In this document: piece by piece, positions 20,032 through 29,491 of the stretch
Layout of the letters: each line of letters starts with the position of its first letter
Position numbering within the stretch: the stretch's first letter is position 1
The notes under the pieces: model-generated
Told to the model about the DNA's origin: nothing
The model's input: the letters and a program-made list of their open reading frames with translations, nothing else
Databases searched by the model: none
Position numbers and translations under genes: made by a program
NCBI GenBank assembly: GCA_002869385.1
Contig: PKTB01000005.1
Span: 62,001-126,000, forward strand
Length of the DNA stretch: 64,000 nucleotides
DNA from: Marinilabiliales bacterium
GTDB taxonomy: Bacteria > Bacteroidota > Bacteroidia > Bacteroidales > ML635J-15
Reading direction: 5' to 3'

Positions 20032-21051
20032 CTAATAGACTGATGAAAACTGTTCAAGGAATCTGATATCATTTTCGAAAAACAATCTTAAATCTTTAAT
20101 TCCATATTTAAGCATTGTTATACGTTCTATTCCCATACCAAAAGCATAGCCTGAATAAACTTGAGGATCAATTTCTGCGAAAACAAAAACGTTAGGATCA
20201 ACCATGCCGCAACCCAAGATTTCAAGCCAACCGGTTCCTTTGCAGACATTGCAACCTTTACCTCCACATAAGGTACAACTTACATCCATTTCTGCTGATG
20301 GTTCTGTAAATGGAAAATAAGAAGGTCTTAATCTTATTTTGGTTTTTTCGCCAAACATTTCTTTAGCAAAATAATCCAAAGTTTGTTTTAAATCGGCAAA
20401 GGATACATTTTTATCTACATACAAACCTTCTATTTGATGAAATAAACAGTGTGCACGTGCAGAAATTGCCTCATTTCTATATACCCTACCAGGCGATAAA
20501 CTACGAATGGGTGGTTTCATTTCGGACATTTCGTGTGCTTGAGATGAAGAAGTATGCGTTCTTAACAATACATTCATATCTGAAGAAATAAAGAAAGTAT
20601 CCTGCATATCTCTTGCCGGGTGATCTGCGGGGAAATTAAGCTTACCAAAATTATGATCATCATCTTCAATTTCACGTCCGTCAGCAACAATAAATCCCAA
20701 TCGAGTAAAAATAGAAATTATCTCATTTCTTACTATCGACAATGGATGTCGTGAACCTAAATTCAATGGGTCTCCCGGACGACTTAAATCAATCTCAAGT
20801 TCAGAATTATCATTTACAACCAAGGAAGCTTTTAAAGAGTTTACCTTTTCTGTAGCTACTTGTTTAAGCTTGTTGATTTCAACTCCGACAACTTTCTTCT
20901 CGTCAGGTGACAATGTCCTAAAATCATTAAACAAAGAAGGTATCAATCCTTTTTTTGATAGATATTTTAATCTAAACTCTTCAACTTCTTCCAGGCTTTT
21001 TGGTGAAAAATTTTCCACTGCCTTTAATAATTCATTTATCTTGTCAATCAT
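20032..21051 (-). CDS. pheS: Phenylalanyl-tRNA synthetase alpha subunit
   Basis: Catalytic alpha subunit of the (alpha-beta)2 class II synthetase that charges tRNA-Phe. It has 339 residues from ATG at 21049-21051 (MIDKINELLKA); an upstream in-frame GTG adds seven unlikely residues. An N-terminal coiled coil (about 1-90) precedes the class II core: motif 2 SPGRVYRNEAISARAHC and motif 3 YSGYAFGMGIERITMLKYG. A Cys-rich insertion CTLCGGKGCNVCKGTGW is typical of Bacteroidota PheS. The gene for the beta subunit is not in the window. Confidence 0.95.
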   Translation of the reverse strand: MIDKINELLKAVENFSPKSLEEVEEFRLKYLSKKGLIPSLFNDFRTLSPDEKKVVGVEINKLKQVATEKVNSLKASLVVNDNSELEIDLSRPGDPLNLGSRHPLSIVRNEIISIFTRLGFIVADGREIEDDDHNFGKLNFPADHPARDMQDTFFISSDMNVLLRTHTSSSQAHEMSEMKPPIRSLSPGRVYRNEAISARAHCLFHQIEGLYVDKNVSFADLKQTLDYFAKEMFGEKTKIRLRPSYFPFTEPSAEMDVSCTLCGGKGCNVCKGTGWLEILGCGMVDPNVFVFAEIDPQVYSGYAFGMGIERITMLKYGIKDLRLFFENDIRFLEQFSSVY

Positions 21052-21325
21052 AATTCTCAAATTTGAAAGCACAAAGTTAAAACTTTTTGCTGTATCAACA
21101 ATCTGTAATTTTCTTAATTATATTTATATTGTTAATTAAAAACGACATAACGGTTTGCAGTTCTCTGTTCTTAACATGCAAGTTCGCATTCCGAACTCCA
21201 ATCTCCGAACTTTACACTACCTGTTCATTATTTTGTAGATATCTTATTAAGAAATTGCGTTTTTAATTTTGTTTTTTGAAGTATTTTTATAGTTCGTTTT
21301 CTAACTAAAAAATTTAAAAAGTACC

Positions 21326-24300
21326 ATGCCGGATTTTACACATTTACACGTTCACTCGCAATACTCGATTCTTGACGGAGCAGCCTCAATTCCTGCACTA
21401 ATTGAAAAAGTCAAATCATCGGGAATGAGCGCTCTGGCTTTAACTGACCATGGCATAATGTTAGGAATCAAGGAGTTTCATGCAACTTGTCTCTCAAATG
21501 ATGTAAAACCTATTATCGGATGCGAAGCATATGTAGCAAGAAGAACACTTTATGATAGGAATCAGCCAACAGACAAATCGGGTTATCACCTAATTATTTT
21601 GGCTAAAAACTATAAGGGTTATGAAAACCTTATGAAAATGATGTCTATCGCAAATCTTGAAGGCTTTTATATGCGTCCGAGAATTGATAAAAAACTTTTA
21701 GAAAAATATCACGAAGGGCTAATAGTATCATCTGCATGTCTTGGTGGTGAAATACCAAAACATATTACTAATGGTGATCTTGAAGAGGCTGGCAAAACCA
21801 TAGAATGGTATAAAAATATTTTTGGCGAAGACTTCTATCTTGAAGTGATGCATCATCCTACAGAAAACGAAAGGTTAAAAAGAGAAGTTTCTGATGTTCA
21901 ACTTCTTGTAAACGAGAAAATACTTGAACTTGGACAAAAACATAATGTCAAAGTAATAGCAACAAACGATTCTCATTTTACAAATGAAGAAGACGCCGAA
22001 GCTCATGATGTTTTAATCTGTCTTACTACAAACGCTGATATTAACGAGCCTAATCGTCTGCGTTATACACAAAGTGAATGGTTAAAAACTCCTGAGGAAA
22101 TGGAAAAAATTTTTGGTGATCATCCGGAAGTCCTTTCCAACACGATGGAGATCGCCGAAAAAGTTGAAGTTTTTGAAATAAACAAAGACCCAATAATGCC
22201 TGAGTTCCCTATTCCTGAAGAATTTGGTACAATTGAATTATGGCAGGAAAAATTCAATGAAGAAGCTCTAATCAATGAGTTTGGGGAAGAAAGATATAAA
22301 ATACTCGGTGGATATAAACCTGTTTTACGAATCAAATTCGAGTCAGACTATTTATCGCATTTAGTGGAAGTTGGAGCTACAGAAAGATATGGTAAAAACT
22401 ATTCTGATGAAATTCAGGAAAGATTGGATTTCGAACTTAACACAATAAAAACCATGGGTTTCCCGGGATACTTCCTTATTGTTCAGGATTTTATCGCTGC
22501 CGGACGTAAAATGGGAGTATTAATTGGTAAAGGTCGTGGTTCTGCAGCAGGCTCGGCTGTTGCATATTGTACTAAAATTACAGACGTTGACCCTATCAAA
22601 TTTGATCTTCTATTTGAAAGATTCTTAAACCCTGACAGAATTTCAATGCCTGATGTTGATATTGACTTTGATGATGATGGTAGAGCACAAGTAGTTGATT
22701 ATGTAACTAAGAAGTATGGTAAAGATAAGGTTGCCCATATCTGTACTATTGGGACAATGAAAGCCAAAGGGGCATTAAGAGATGTTGCCAGAATATTAAG
22801 AGTCCCCCTTGGCCAGATAAACGATTTTACTAAAAAAATCCCAAATAACGGTTCTCTTTCAAATTCCTTTAAGCTAATAATGGAAGATAATAAGAAACTC
22901 GGAAGTTTTGATAAAGTAATTTCTGAGATTGACCGTCAAATTAAGAAAGCTTATAAAGAAGATGATGACAAGATTGCATTAAAACTAGAAACGAGAAAGG
23001 TCATTGCTGAAGAAATGCTTGTTGCAGAATCAAATAACGATCAAACAATGCTCAAAACCATTGATATTGCTTGTACTCTGGAGGGCTCAGTGCGTCAGAC
23101 CGGAGTTCATGCTTGCGGAATATTAATTGGTAGTGATAGTTTGGAAAGCAATATTCCATTAATGCGAACAAAGGAAGCTGAGGGCCTTGCTGCTACACAA
23201 TATGAAGGCAAGTATGTTGAGGATATTGGCCTTCTTAAAATGGATTTCCTAGGACTAAAAACGCTTTCGATAATTAAAGAGTGTTTATCAAATATAAAAT
23301 TATCAAAAGGTATTGATTTAGATATTGATTCCATTCCTATGGATGATGATAAAACACTGGATGTTTTCAGAACGGGTTCAACAACTTCGATTTTTCAGTT
23401 TGAATCGGAAGGGATGAAAAGTCACTTAAAGAATCTAAAACCTACTCACTTTAACGACCTGGTTGCAATGAATGCTCTTTACCGCCCGGGTCCAATGGAA
23501 TATATCCCTGACTATATAAACAGAAAACACGGTAAGGAAAAGACAGTTTATGACCATCCGATTATGGAAAAATTCCTAAAATACACTTACGGAATTACTG
23601 TCTTTCAAGAGCAGGTGATGTTACAGTCCAGAGCTTTAGGTCAATTTACACGTGGCGAATCTGATTCTCTTCGTAAAGCAATGGGTAAAAAGAAAATAAA
23701 GGAAATGGAAAAACTACATGTCAAATTTGTTGACGGTTGTTTAAATAATCCTGAGTTTATCCAAGGCTGCGAAAAAATAAAAAAAGACCCTAAAGAGCTC
23801 ATTGACAAAATCTGGAAAGACTGGTCAGCATTTGCTAAATATGCTTTTAACAAATCGCACTCTGTTTGTTATGCTTATGTTGCTTATCAAACAGCTTATC
23901 TAAAAGCTCACTTCCCAGCCGAATTTATGGCCGCGAATATGACCAGGAATATTTCGGATATGGATAAGATTTCTGTGCAAATGTCAGAATGCCGAAGAAT
24001 GAAAATCAAAGTCCTTAGCCCTGATGTTAATGAAAGTTACAGAGGTTTTACTGTTAACAAAGAAGGAAATATAAGATTTGGTATGGCTGGAATAAAAAAT
24101 GTAGGATCAAATGCTGTTGAGAATATTATCGAAGAAAGAGCAGCAAACGGTCCGTACAAAGACATTTTTGATTTTGTGTCAAGAGTTAATCTAAATGCAG
24201 TAAATAAAAAGAACATCGAGGCTCTTGCTTTTGCAGGTGCTTTAGATTGCTTTAAAGAAATAAAAAGACCTCAGTTTTTTGCACCTGATCAGGATAATGA

Positions 24301-25084
24301 ATCATTTATTGAATCTCTTATTAAATTTGGACATAATGTACAATCATCAAATAATGCAGGCTTAACTCTATTTGGTGAAATGCAGGCAATGGAAATTTCA
24401 AATCCAACAATTCCAGACTTGCCGGATTATGATATGCTCAAATTTTTAGACGCTGAAAAAGAACATATCGGAATGTATGTTTCAGGTCATCCACTTGAAC
24501 CATTCAAGTACATTATCAGTAATATGAATACGAAAAATCTAAGAGAGCTCGATGATGAAGCAAATAAAATTGTTGACAGGGAATTTAGAATCGTAGGTTT
24601 CATTACTGAAGTAACTGAACGAATGACCAAAAACGGCAAACCTTTTGGGAAAATTAGCATGATTGATTACACAGGTTCATTTACTTTTACCCTCTTTGGT
24701 AAAGACTATACAGATAATAAAAACCTTTTTGTTAAAGGATATTCTGTAATGATTGTTGCTAAGTATGTTGAAGGATATAATGATAAAACTAAAAGATACT
24801 TTAACGTAAACAAAGTGATGTTGCTTTCCGAGATAAAAGAAAATTACTTCTCAAAAATTACAATTTCATTACCAATTGAAAATGTTACTGATGATTTTAT
24901 TGGAGGTCTTACACAACTTATCAAAAAGAATAAAGGTAAAATCAATATTAATTTTCAATTATTTAGCGGTCAAAACAAAACCTCGGTTAATTTGTTCTCA
25001 CGTACTGAAAGAGTTAATCTTTCGGACGATATTATAGACTTTTTAGAAAACAATAACAATATTGTTAAGGTTAGTTTAAATTAA
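21326..25084 (+). CDS. dnaE: DNA polymerase III alpha subunit
   Basis: Replicative polymerase catalytic subunit. Its 1252 residues comprise an N-terminal PHP domain (HLHVHSQYSILDGA and a DSHFTNEEDAEAHD ligand region), palm with the catalytic acids in MPDVDIDFDDDG (Asp443, Asp445), and fingers. These are followed by helix-hairpin-helix/OB segments (VGFITEVTERMTKNGKPFGKISM). The GKGRGSAAGSAVAYC segment is intact. It is the DnaE1 type, without a built-in DnaQ exonuclease. trxA follows 43 bp downstream. The 253-bp gap upstream holds a short inverted repeat (AGTTCG/CGAACT near 21179-21200) but no convincing promoter. Confidence 0.96.
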   Translation: MPDFTHLHVHSQYSILDGAASIPALIEKVKSSGMSALALTDHGIMLGIKEFHATCLSNDVKPIIGCEAYVARRTLYDRNQPTDKSGYHLIILAKNYKGYENLMKMMSIANLEGFYMRPRIDKKLLEKYHEGLIVSSACLGGEIPKHITNGDLEEAGKTIEWYKNIFGEDFYLEVMHHPTENERLKREVSDVQLLVNEKILELGQKHNVKVIATNDSHFTNEEDAEAHDVLICLTTNADINEPNRLRYTQSEWLKTPEEMEKIFGDHPEVLSNTMEIAEKVEVFEINKDPIMPEFPIPEEFGTIELWQEKFNEEALINEFGEERYKILGGYKPVLRIKFESDYLSHLVEVGATERYGKNYSDEIQERLDFELNTIKTMGFPGYFLIVQDFIAAGRKMGVLIGKGRGSAAGSAVAYCTKITDVDPIKFDLLFERFLNPDRISMPDVDIDFDDDGRAQVVDYVTKKYGKDKVAHICTIGTMKAKGALRDVARILRVPLGQINDFTKKIPNNGSLSNSFKLIMEDNKKLGSFDKVISEIDRQIKKAYKEDDDKIALKLETRKVIAEEMLVAESNNDQTMLKTIDIACTLEGSVRQTGVHACGILIGSDSLESNIPLMRTKEAEGLAATQYEGKYVEDIGLLKMDFLGLKTLSIIKECLSNIKLSKGIDLDIDSIPMDDDKTLDVFRTGSTTSIFQFESEGMKSHLKNLKPTHFNDLVAMNALYRPGPMEYIPDYINRKHGKEKTVYDHPIMEKFLKYTYGITVFQEQVMLQSRALGQFTRGESDSLRKAMGKKKIKEMEKLHVKFVDGCLNNPEFIQGCEKIKKDPKELIDKIWKDWSAFAKYAFNKSHSVCYAYVAYQTAYLKAHFPAEFMAANMTRNISDMDKISVQMSECRRMKIKVLSPDVNESYRGFTVNKEGNIRFGMAGIKNVGSNAVENIIEERAANGPYKDIFDFVSRVNLNAVNKKNIEALAFAGALDCFKEIKRPQFFAPDQDNESFIESLIKFGHNVQSSNNAGLTLFGEMQAMEISNPTIPDLPDYDMLKFLDAEKEHIGMYVSGHPLEPFKYIISNMNTKNLRELDDEANKIVDREFRIVGFITEVTERMTKNGKPFGKISMIDYTGSFTFTLFGKDYTDNKNLFVKGYSVMIVAKYVEGYNDKTKRYFNVNKVMLLSEIKENYFSKITISLPIENVTDDFIGGLTQLIKKNKGKININFQLFSGQNKTSVNLFSRTERVNLSDDIIDFLENNNNIVKVSLN

Positions 25085-25127
25085 ATATTTATTTTCGTAA
25101 AAAATTTAAAACAAAAAAATTAGAATT

Positions 25128-25445
25128 ATGGCACTAGAAATTAACGAACAAAACTTTGAAGAATTAGTTTTGAATTCTGACAAACCTGTTGTGTTAGACT
25201 TTTGGGCAGTATGGTGTGGCCCATGTAGATTAATTGCTCCTTTTATCGAAGAAATGCATTCTGAATATGAAGGAAAAGCAATTATTGGTAAAGTCGATGT
25301 TGACAGTAATAATGAAATAGCAATGAAATATGGAATCAGAAATATTCCTACAGTATTGTTTGTTAAAAACGGTGAAATTGCTGATAAAGTAGTTGGAGCA
25401 GTTCCTAAATCTACTCTTACTGAAAAACTTGACAGTTTACTATAA
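25128..25445 (+). CDS. trxA: Thioredoxin
   Basis: Small cytoplasmic disulfide reductase of 105 residues with the redox centre WCGPC (Cys30 and Cys33), preceded by VVLDFWAVW, and the cis-Pro in NIPTVLFVKNGE. There is no signal peptide. It lies just after dnaE and has its own terminator hairpin before sufE. A housekeeping thioredoxin is the simplest reading. Confidence 0.95.
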   Translation: MALEINEQNFEELVLNSDKPVVLDFWAVWCGPCRLIAPFIEEMHSEYEGKAIIGKVDVDSNNEIAMKYGIRNIPTVLFVKNGEIADKVVGAVPKSTLTEKLDSLL

Positions 25446-25463
25446 AACATTAAAACAGTACTT

Positions 25464-25503
25464 AAAAACTTCTTGTTACTTAGGTAGCACAGAAGTTTTT
25501 TTT
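25464..25503 (+). terminator. Rho-independent terminator after trxA
   Basis: Stem AAAAACTTCT (25464-25473) pairs perfectly with AGAAGTTTTT (25491-25500), with a 17-base loop and a continuing T run. It is placed 19 bp after the trxA stop. Confidence 0.75.
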
Positions 25504-25526
25504 GAATATACCTAAACCGTTATATT

Positions 25527-25949
25527 ATGACAATAAACAATATTCAAGATGAAATAATCGACGAGTTTTCTATATTTGAAGACTGGATGGATAAATATGC
25601 TTATCTGATAGATCTGGGAAATGAGTTAACAGAATTCGATGAAAATGAAAGAACAGATCAAAATTTAATTGACGGTTGTCAGTCTAAAGTATGGTTTAGC
25701 GCTGATTATAAAGATGGGAAAATTTCATTTATAGCTGATAGTGATGCTATTATAACAAAAGGAATTGCTTCTTTATTAATAAGAGTTTTGTCAAATCACA
25801 CTCCTGATGAAATTCTTGAATCAGACTTGTATTTCATCGAGAAAATAGGACTTAATCAGCATTTATCTCCTACCCGAAGCAATGGCCTGATGTCGATGAT
25901 TAAGCAACTAAAACTATATGCAATGGCATATAAAAGTTTAAATAAATAA
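25527..25949 (+). CDS. sufE: SufE-family cysteine desulfuration protein
   Basis: Accepts persulfide sulfur from the cysteine desulfurase SufS for Fe-S cluster assembly. A 140-residue SufE-fold protein with the sulfur-accepting Cys51 in DGCQSKVW, ADSDAIITKGIASLLIRVLS, and the C-terminal LSPTRSNGLMSMIKQ motif. The next gene, 3 bp later, encodes a DUF59/SufT-like protein, which reinforces an Fe-S role. sufBCDS are not in this window. Confidence 0.93.
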   Translation: MTINNIQDEIIDEFSIFEDWMDKYAYLIDLGNELTEFDENERTDQNLIDGCQSKVWFSADYKDGKISFIADSDAIITKGIASLLIRVLSNHTPDEILESDLYFIEKIGLNQHLSPTRSNGLMSMIKQLKLYAMAYKSLNK

Positions 25950-25952
25950 GCT

Positions 25953-26267
25953 ATGGACAAAATCACAGAAATAGAAAAAAATATAGTATGTGCTCTGAAA
26001 ACAGTTTTTGATCCTGAAATACCTGTAAATGTTTATGATCTTGGCCTCATATACAAAATTGAAGTATCAGAAAAATTTGACATAGAGATAGACATGACTT
26101 TAACTGCACCAAATTGTCCGATGGTAGATCAACTTATTGAAGATATCCGTAACGCTGTTAAAACTGTTTATAATGTTAGAGGTGTTAGCATCAATATTGT
26201 TTTTGATCCTCCTTGGTCCCAAGACATGCTTAGCGATGAAGCAAAACTTGACCTTGGTTTATTATAA
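25953..26267 (+). CDS. DUF59 (SufT/MIP18-like) Fe-S assembly protein
   Basis: A 104-residue protein of the metal-sulfur cluster biosynthesis (DUF59/MIP18) family. Motifs are FDPEIPVNVYDLGLIY near the N-terminus and TLTAPNCPMVDQL with the conserved Cys. Related proteins (SufT, CIA2) help deliver Fe-S clusters. It is encoded 3 bp after sufE and probably translated with it. The C-terminal FDPPWSQDMLSDEAK is also typical of the family. Confidence 0.9.
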   Translation: MDKITEIEKNIVCALKTVFDPEIPVNVYDLGLIYKIEVSEKFDIEIDMTLTAPNCPMVDQLIEDIRNAVKTVYNVRGVSINIVFDPPWSQDMLSDEAKLDLGLL

Positions 26268-26295
26268 AGATTAAAACAAAACCTCCAAAACCCAA

Positions 26296-27570
26296 ATGCT
26301 AAAAAAACTAAGGGATATTATAGCTCCGGAATCAGAGTTCTCTAAAAATTTCTTTACCCTATTTAAAGGAACTGTAATTGCACAAATAATTCCAATGGCT
26401 CTAATGCCGGTTTTAACAAGAATCTACACTCCTGAAGATTTTGGTATTTTAGAATTATTTATTTCAGTGGCGACAATTCTTGGCTCAATTGCAAACCTAA
26501 GATATGAGCTTTCTATTGTACTACCTGATAAGAAAGAAGATGCATGGAATATTATGGGTTTTGGTTTTATCATTGCATTAATATTCTCAATTGTTTCGAT
26601 GCTGGTATTCGGAATATTTGCAGGCGAAATCGCTGACCTTTTAAATAACTCAAAAATTAAATTCTGGCTATATTTTGTTCCTCTTGCAGTATTACTTCAA
26701 GGGCTATTCAATATGCTTAGCTATTATAATACAAGGGAAAAACTGTTTAAAAGTATCTCTTATGCTAGTGTATCAAGATCTGTTTTCAGAACTCTTGGAC
26801 AATTAGGGCTTGGAATACTTAAAAAATCTCCTGCCGGACTAATTATTGGTCAATTATTAGGATTAATTGCATCGCTTTTTCCACTTTCTAGAAAAATAAA
26901 ATTTAAACTATTTTTTAAGAAAATAAATTGGAAAAATATGAAAGCCCAGGCGCACAGATACAGGGACTTTCCTAGATTCACTATGCCTTCAACCCTTGCT
27001 AATAGCATCTCTGTAAATATGACAAGTATGCTAATTTCTGCTCTGTATAAAATTACCAATGTTGGATATTATTCTTTAGCAAACCGAATTTTAGGGATTC
27101 CAAGTGCTTTGATAGGGTCCTCAATGACTAATGTCTATTATAAAGAGGCTCATGATCAGAGAAAAAAGTTTGGGAATGCTACTGAAATCTTTTGGTCAAC
27201 ATTTAAAAAGCTTCTGGTTTTATCAATTCCTTTGGTAATTGTAATACTTTCAATAGGAGAATGGTTATTTGCATTTGTTTTTGGTGAGGAATGGAGAGTT
27301 GCAGGAACATATGCCAAAATACTTATACCATTAATCGCAATCAGATTTATAGTTGCCCCTCTTTCGGTGAGTTTATCTGTCTTTGAACGACAAAAAATTT
27401 CCCTACTATGGCAACTTGGTTTATTGATTATAAGCATAATCATTTTTGCAATTTCTGCTACTTTAGGTTGGGAAATTGAATCTTTTCTGATTTTGATGGT
27501 GTCTGTTTTAAGCCTGTACTATGGCTTTTTCATTTTCATCCTATACAGAGTTGTTTCAGGGAAATTGTAG
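26296..27570 (+). CDS. Wzx-like polysaccharide flippase (MOP superfamily)
   Basis: A 424-residue inner-membrane protein with about 12 hydrophobic helices. It starts FSKNFFTLFKGTVIAQIIPM and contains LTRIYTPEDFGILELFISV, the typical opening of O-antigen/polysaccharide repeat-unit flippases in the MATE/MOP superfamily. It would move an undecaprenyl-linked glycan to the periplasm. It follows the SufT-like gene by 28 bp but no other glycan genes are adjacent, so its cargo is unknown. No interruption. Confidence 0.85.
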   Translation: MLKKLRDIIAPESEFSKNFFTLFKGTVIAQIIPMALMPVLTRIYTPEDFGILELFISVATILGSIANLRYELSIVLPDKKEDAWNIMGFGFIIALIFSIVSMLVFGIFAGEIADLLNNSKIKFWLYFVPLAVLLQGLFNMLSYYNTREKLFKSISYASVSRSVFRTLGQLGLGILKKSPAGLIIGQLLGLIASLFPLSRKIKFKLFFKKINWKNMKAQAHRYRDFPRFTMPSTLANSISVNMTSMLISALYKITNVGYYSLANRILGIPSALIGSSMTNVYYKEAHDQRKKFGNATEIFWSTFKKLLVLSIPLVIVILSIGEWLFAFVFGEEWRVAGTYAKILIPLIAIRFIVAPLSVSLSVFERQKISLLWQLGLLIISIIIFAISATLGWEIESFLILMVSVLSLYYGFFIFILYRVVSGKL

Positions 27571-27885
27571 TATGTGTTGAATTGAAACTTAAATTAACCT
27601 GTTTATTAAAACAAGTAATATTTTTGTCATAATCTTTGCATACCTATTGTTATTGCAAAGATATACGCCAAAAATAGCTAAAAATACATTTGTAAACCCC
27701 GAACTGCGAATAAATCTTGTTCGTGGTTACAAATATTAAGCCCTTTCAGGGCTATTAAATAATTCAGAAAAATTGGAATAATTCATCACATTTAAAACAA
27801 CTAACCAAATTACAAAACACTTTCTTTACTTAATATGAGGCTCTCGAAATTTCAATAATGAGAATTGTATAATTCAATGCAAAAA
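27571..27885. other. Intergenic region with two hairpins and no gene
   Basis: No open frame looks coding here. Two perfect inverted repeats are visible: ATCTTTGCA (27632-27640) with TGCAAAGAT (27654-27662), and AGCCCT/AGGGCT (27739-27753) with loop TTC. The second sits in the context ATTAAGCCCTTTCAGGGCTATTAA and looks like a REP-type palindrome. Neither is followed by a T run, so they are poor terminators. Confidence 0.4.
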
Positions 27886-27887
27886 AA

Positions 27888-27913
27888 ATCCCGGCACAAC
27901 CGGGATTAAAACT
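27888..27913 (-). terminator. Terminator of the trigger factor gene
   Basis: Perfect 8-bp stem AATCCCGG / CCGGGATT with a 5-base loop. On the minus strand it is followed by a run of T (plus-strand AAAAAAAA just left of the stem). It sits about 20 bp after the tig stop. Confidence 0.85.
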
Positions 27914-27931
27914 ATAAACACTAATTTGAAA

Positions 27932-29278
27932 TTACTTAAAAAGTTCGTTGAACTCATCAACAGTAATTTCTTTTTCTTCAGTCTTGATTGCTTCAGCAAC
28001 AAAGTCAACTACTTTTTCCTCTATTTCATGTTCGTATAACTTGTTTGCCTCTTCTTCTTTTGATAACATTTCAACTGCATACTTGTCAAGATATTCATCC
28101 GGAACATAAGACATTCCATACTGACTAAACTGAGCTATAAGTTGTTGTTTTGCAGCATTTTTAAGTTCTTACTCTTCAACTTTTAGTTCATTCTCTTTTG
28201 CAATTTTACCTTTAATTAAAGTCCATTGTAAGTCTTTAATAAAACGTGGGAATTCTTGTTCAATTTGTTCGTCTGTAATATCTCTATTTGTAGCAATTAT
28301 CCATCTTTTAAGGAATTCTTCAGGTAAACTTAAAGCCAATTTTTCGATAAGCTTTTCTTTAATATCCAGCAACATTTTGTATTTAGTCTCTCTTGAGAAT
28401 GATGCCTGAATATCTTCTACAATGCGTTTATTAAATTCTTCTTCTGTTTTAACAGCATTGTCACCAAAACATTTATCATAAAATTCCTGATTTATTTCAG
28501 CTTTAACAAAATCTTTAACTTCTTTAACTGTTAATCTGAAGTTATTTGATATTCCTTCAACCTGATCTTTCTCTATTTTTAACATTGATGAAATCTCAGT
28601 ATCATTAGGATATGCCTTTTTAATATCAAAATCAAGAATAGTTCCTTCTGTTAAACCGATAAAAGACTTTTTAATTTTGTCGTCTTTAATCATTTTTATA
28701 CTAACACTAACTTCCTCAACGCTAACACCATTCTCAACAAGTTCGCCTTTATCGTCAAGCTCAATTAGGTATGCTGTTAAAAGAGATTCTTCTGTAGATT
28801 TTTTTGCTGGTTCAAATGACCCAAATCTTTGTTGATAGCTTTCGATATACTTTTGTGTCATCTCATCATCAACTTTTATAAGGTATTTATTTACTTTATC
28901 TCTTTTAGTAAGTTTAATTTCAAATTCAGGAGATAAACCGATATCAAAAACAAATTCAAATTTATCCTGAGTTGCAAAATCAACCTGTTCCTGATTTTCA
29001 CTTGGTAAAGGTTCACCAAGAACATTAAGTTTTTCTTTTACAAGAAAATCGGAAAGCGATTGAGAAACGGATTTATTTAATTCGTCTGCAATAATAGCAT
29101 TTCCATACATCTTTTTAATAAGCCCCATAGGCACCATACCAGGTCTAAAACCTGCTACATTTGCTTTTTTACGGTATTCTTTTAAAGATTTCTCAACATT
29201 TTCAGCAATGTCTTCCTTAGCAACGTTAACAGTTAATGTTGCATTTAATTCGTCAATTTGATTTTTTACAACTTCCAT
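27932..29278 (-). CDS. tig: Trigger factor, interrupted by in-frame TAA
   Basis: Ribosome-associated chaperone with a peptidyl-prolyl isomerase domain. It spans 448 codons. The N-terminal ribosome-binding domain has the signature GFRPGMVPMGLIKKMYG (about residues 41-57). A degenerate PPIase middle and a long helical C-terminal domain ending EITVDEFNELFK follow. Codon 370 (28169-28171) is TAA in ELKVEE-stop-ELKNAAKQQL. The family is Glu/Asp-rich there, so GAA to TAA (G to T) fits well. The downstream 78 codons stay in frame and align with the C-terminal arm. Confidence 0.9.
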
Positions 29279-29308
29279 CAGGCCGTTTTTTTGTGTTTAA
29301 TATATGTT

Positions 29309-29350
29309 AAAAAACCGCATTATCTCGAATCTCGAAATTATGCGGTTTTG
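29309..29350 (-). terminator. Terminator of tRNA-Leu
   Basis: On the minus strand AAAACCGCATAA pairs with TTATGCGGTTTT-type sequence (imperfect centre around TCGAG/CTCGA), followed by a T run. It starts immediately after the tRNA 3' end. Confidence 0.65.
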
Positions 29351-29432
29351 TGCGGATGAAGGGACTCGAACCCCCACGCCTTGCGGCACTAGATCCTAAG
29401 TCTAGCGCGTCTACCAATTTCGCCACATCCGC
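29351..29432 (-). tRNA. tRNA-Leu (anticodon UAG)
   Basis: An 82-nt class II tRNA with acceptor GCGGATG/CATCCGC, a D-arm with GGTAGAC, and anticodon stem CTAGA/TCTAG with loop CTTAGGA, giving anticodon TAG. It has a long variable arm (TGCCGCAAGGCG) and T-loop GTTCGAGTC. CCA is not encoded. Confidence 0.93.
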
Positions 29433-29491
29433 AAAATTGAGGTGCAAAGATAAATAAAATTTTTAATAACAAAATATTTTTGAAAAAAAAC

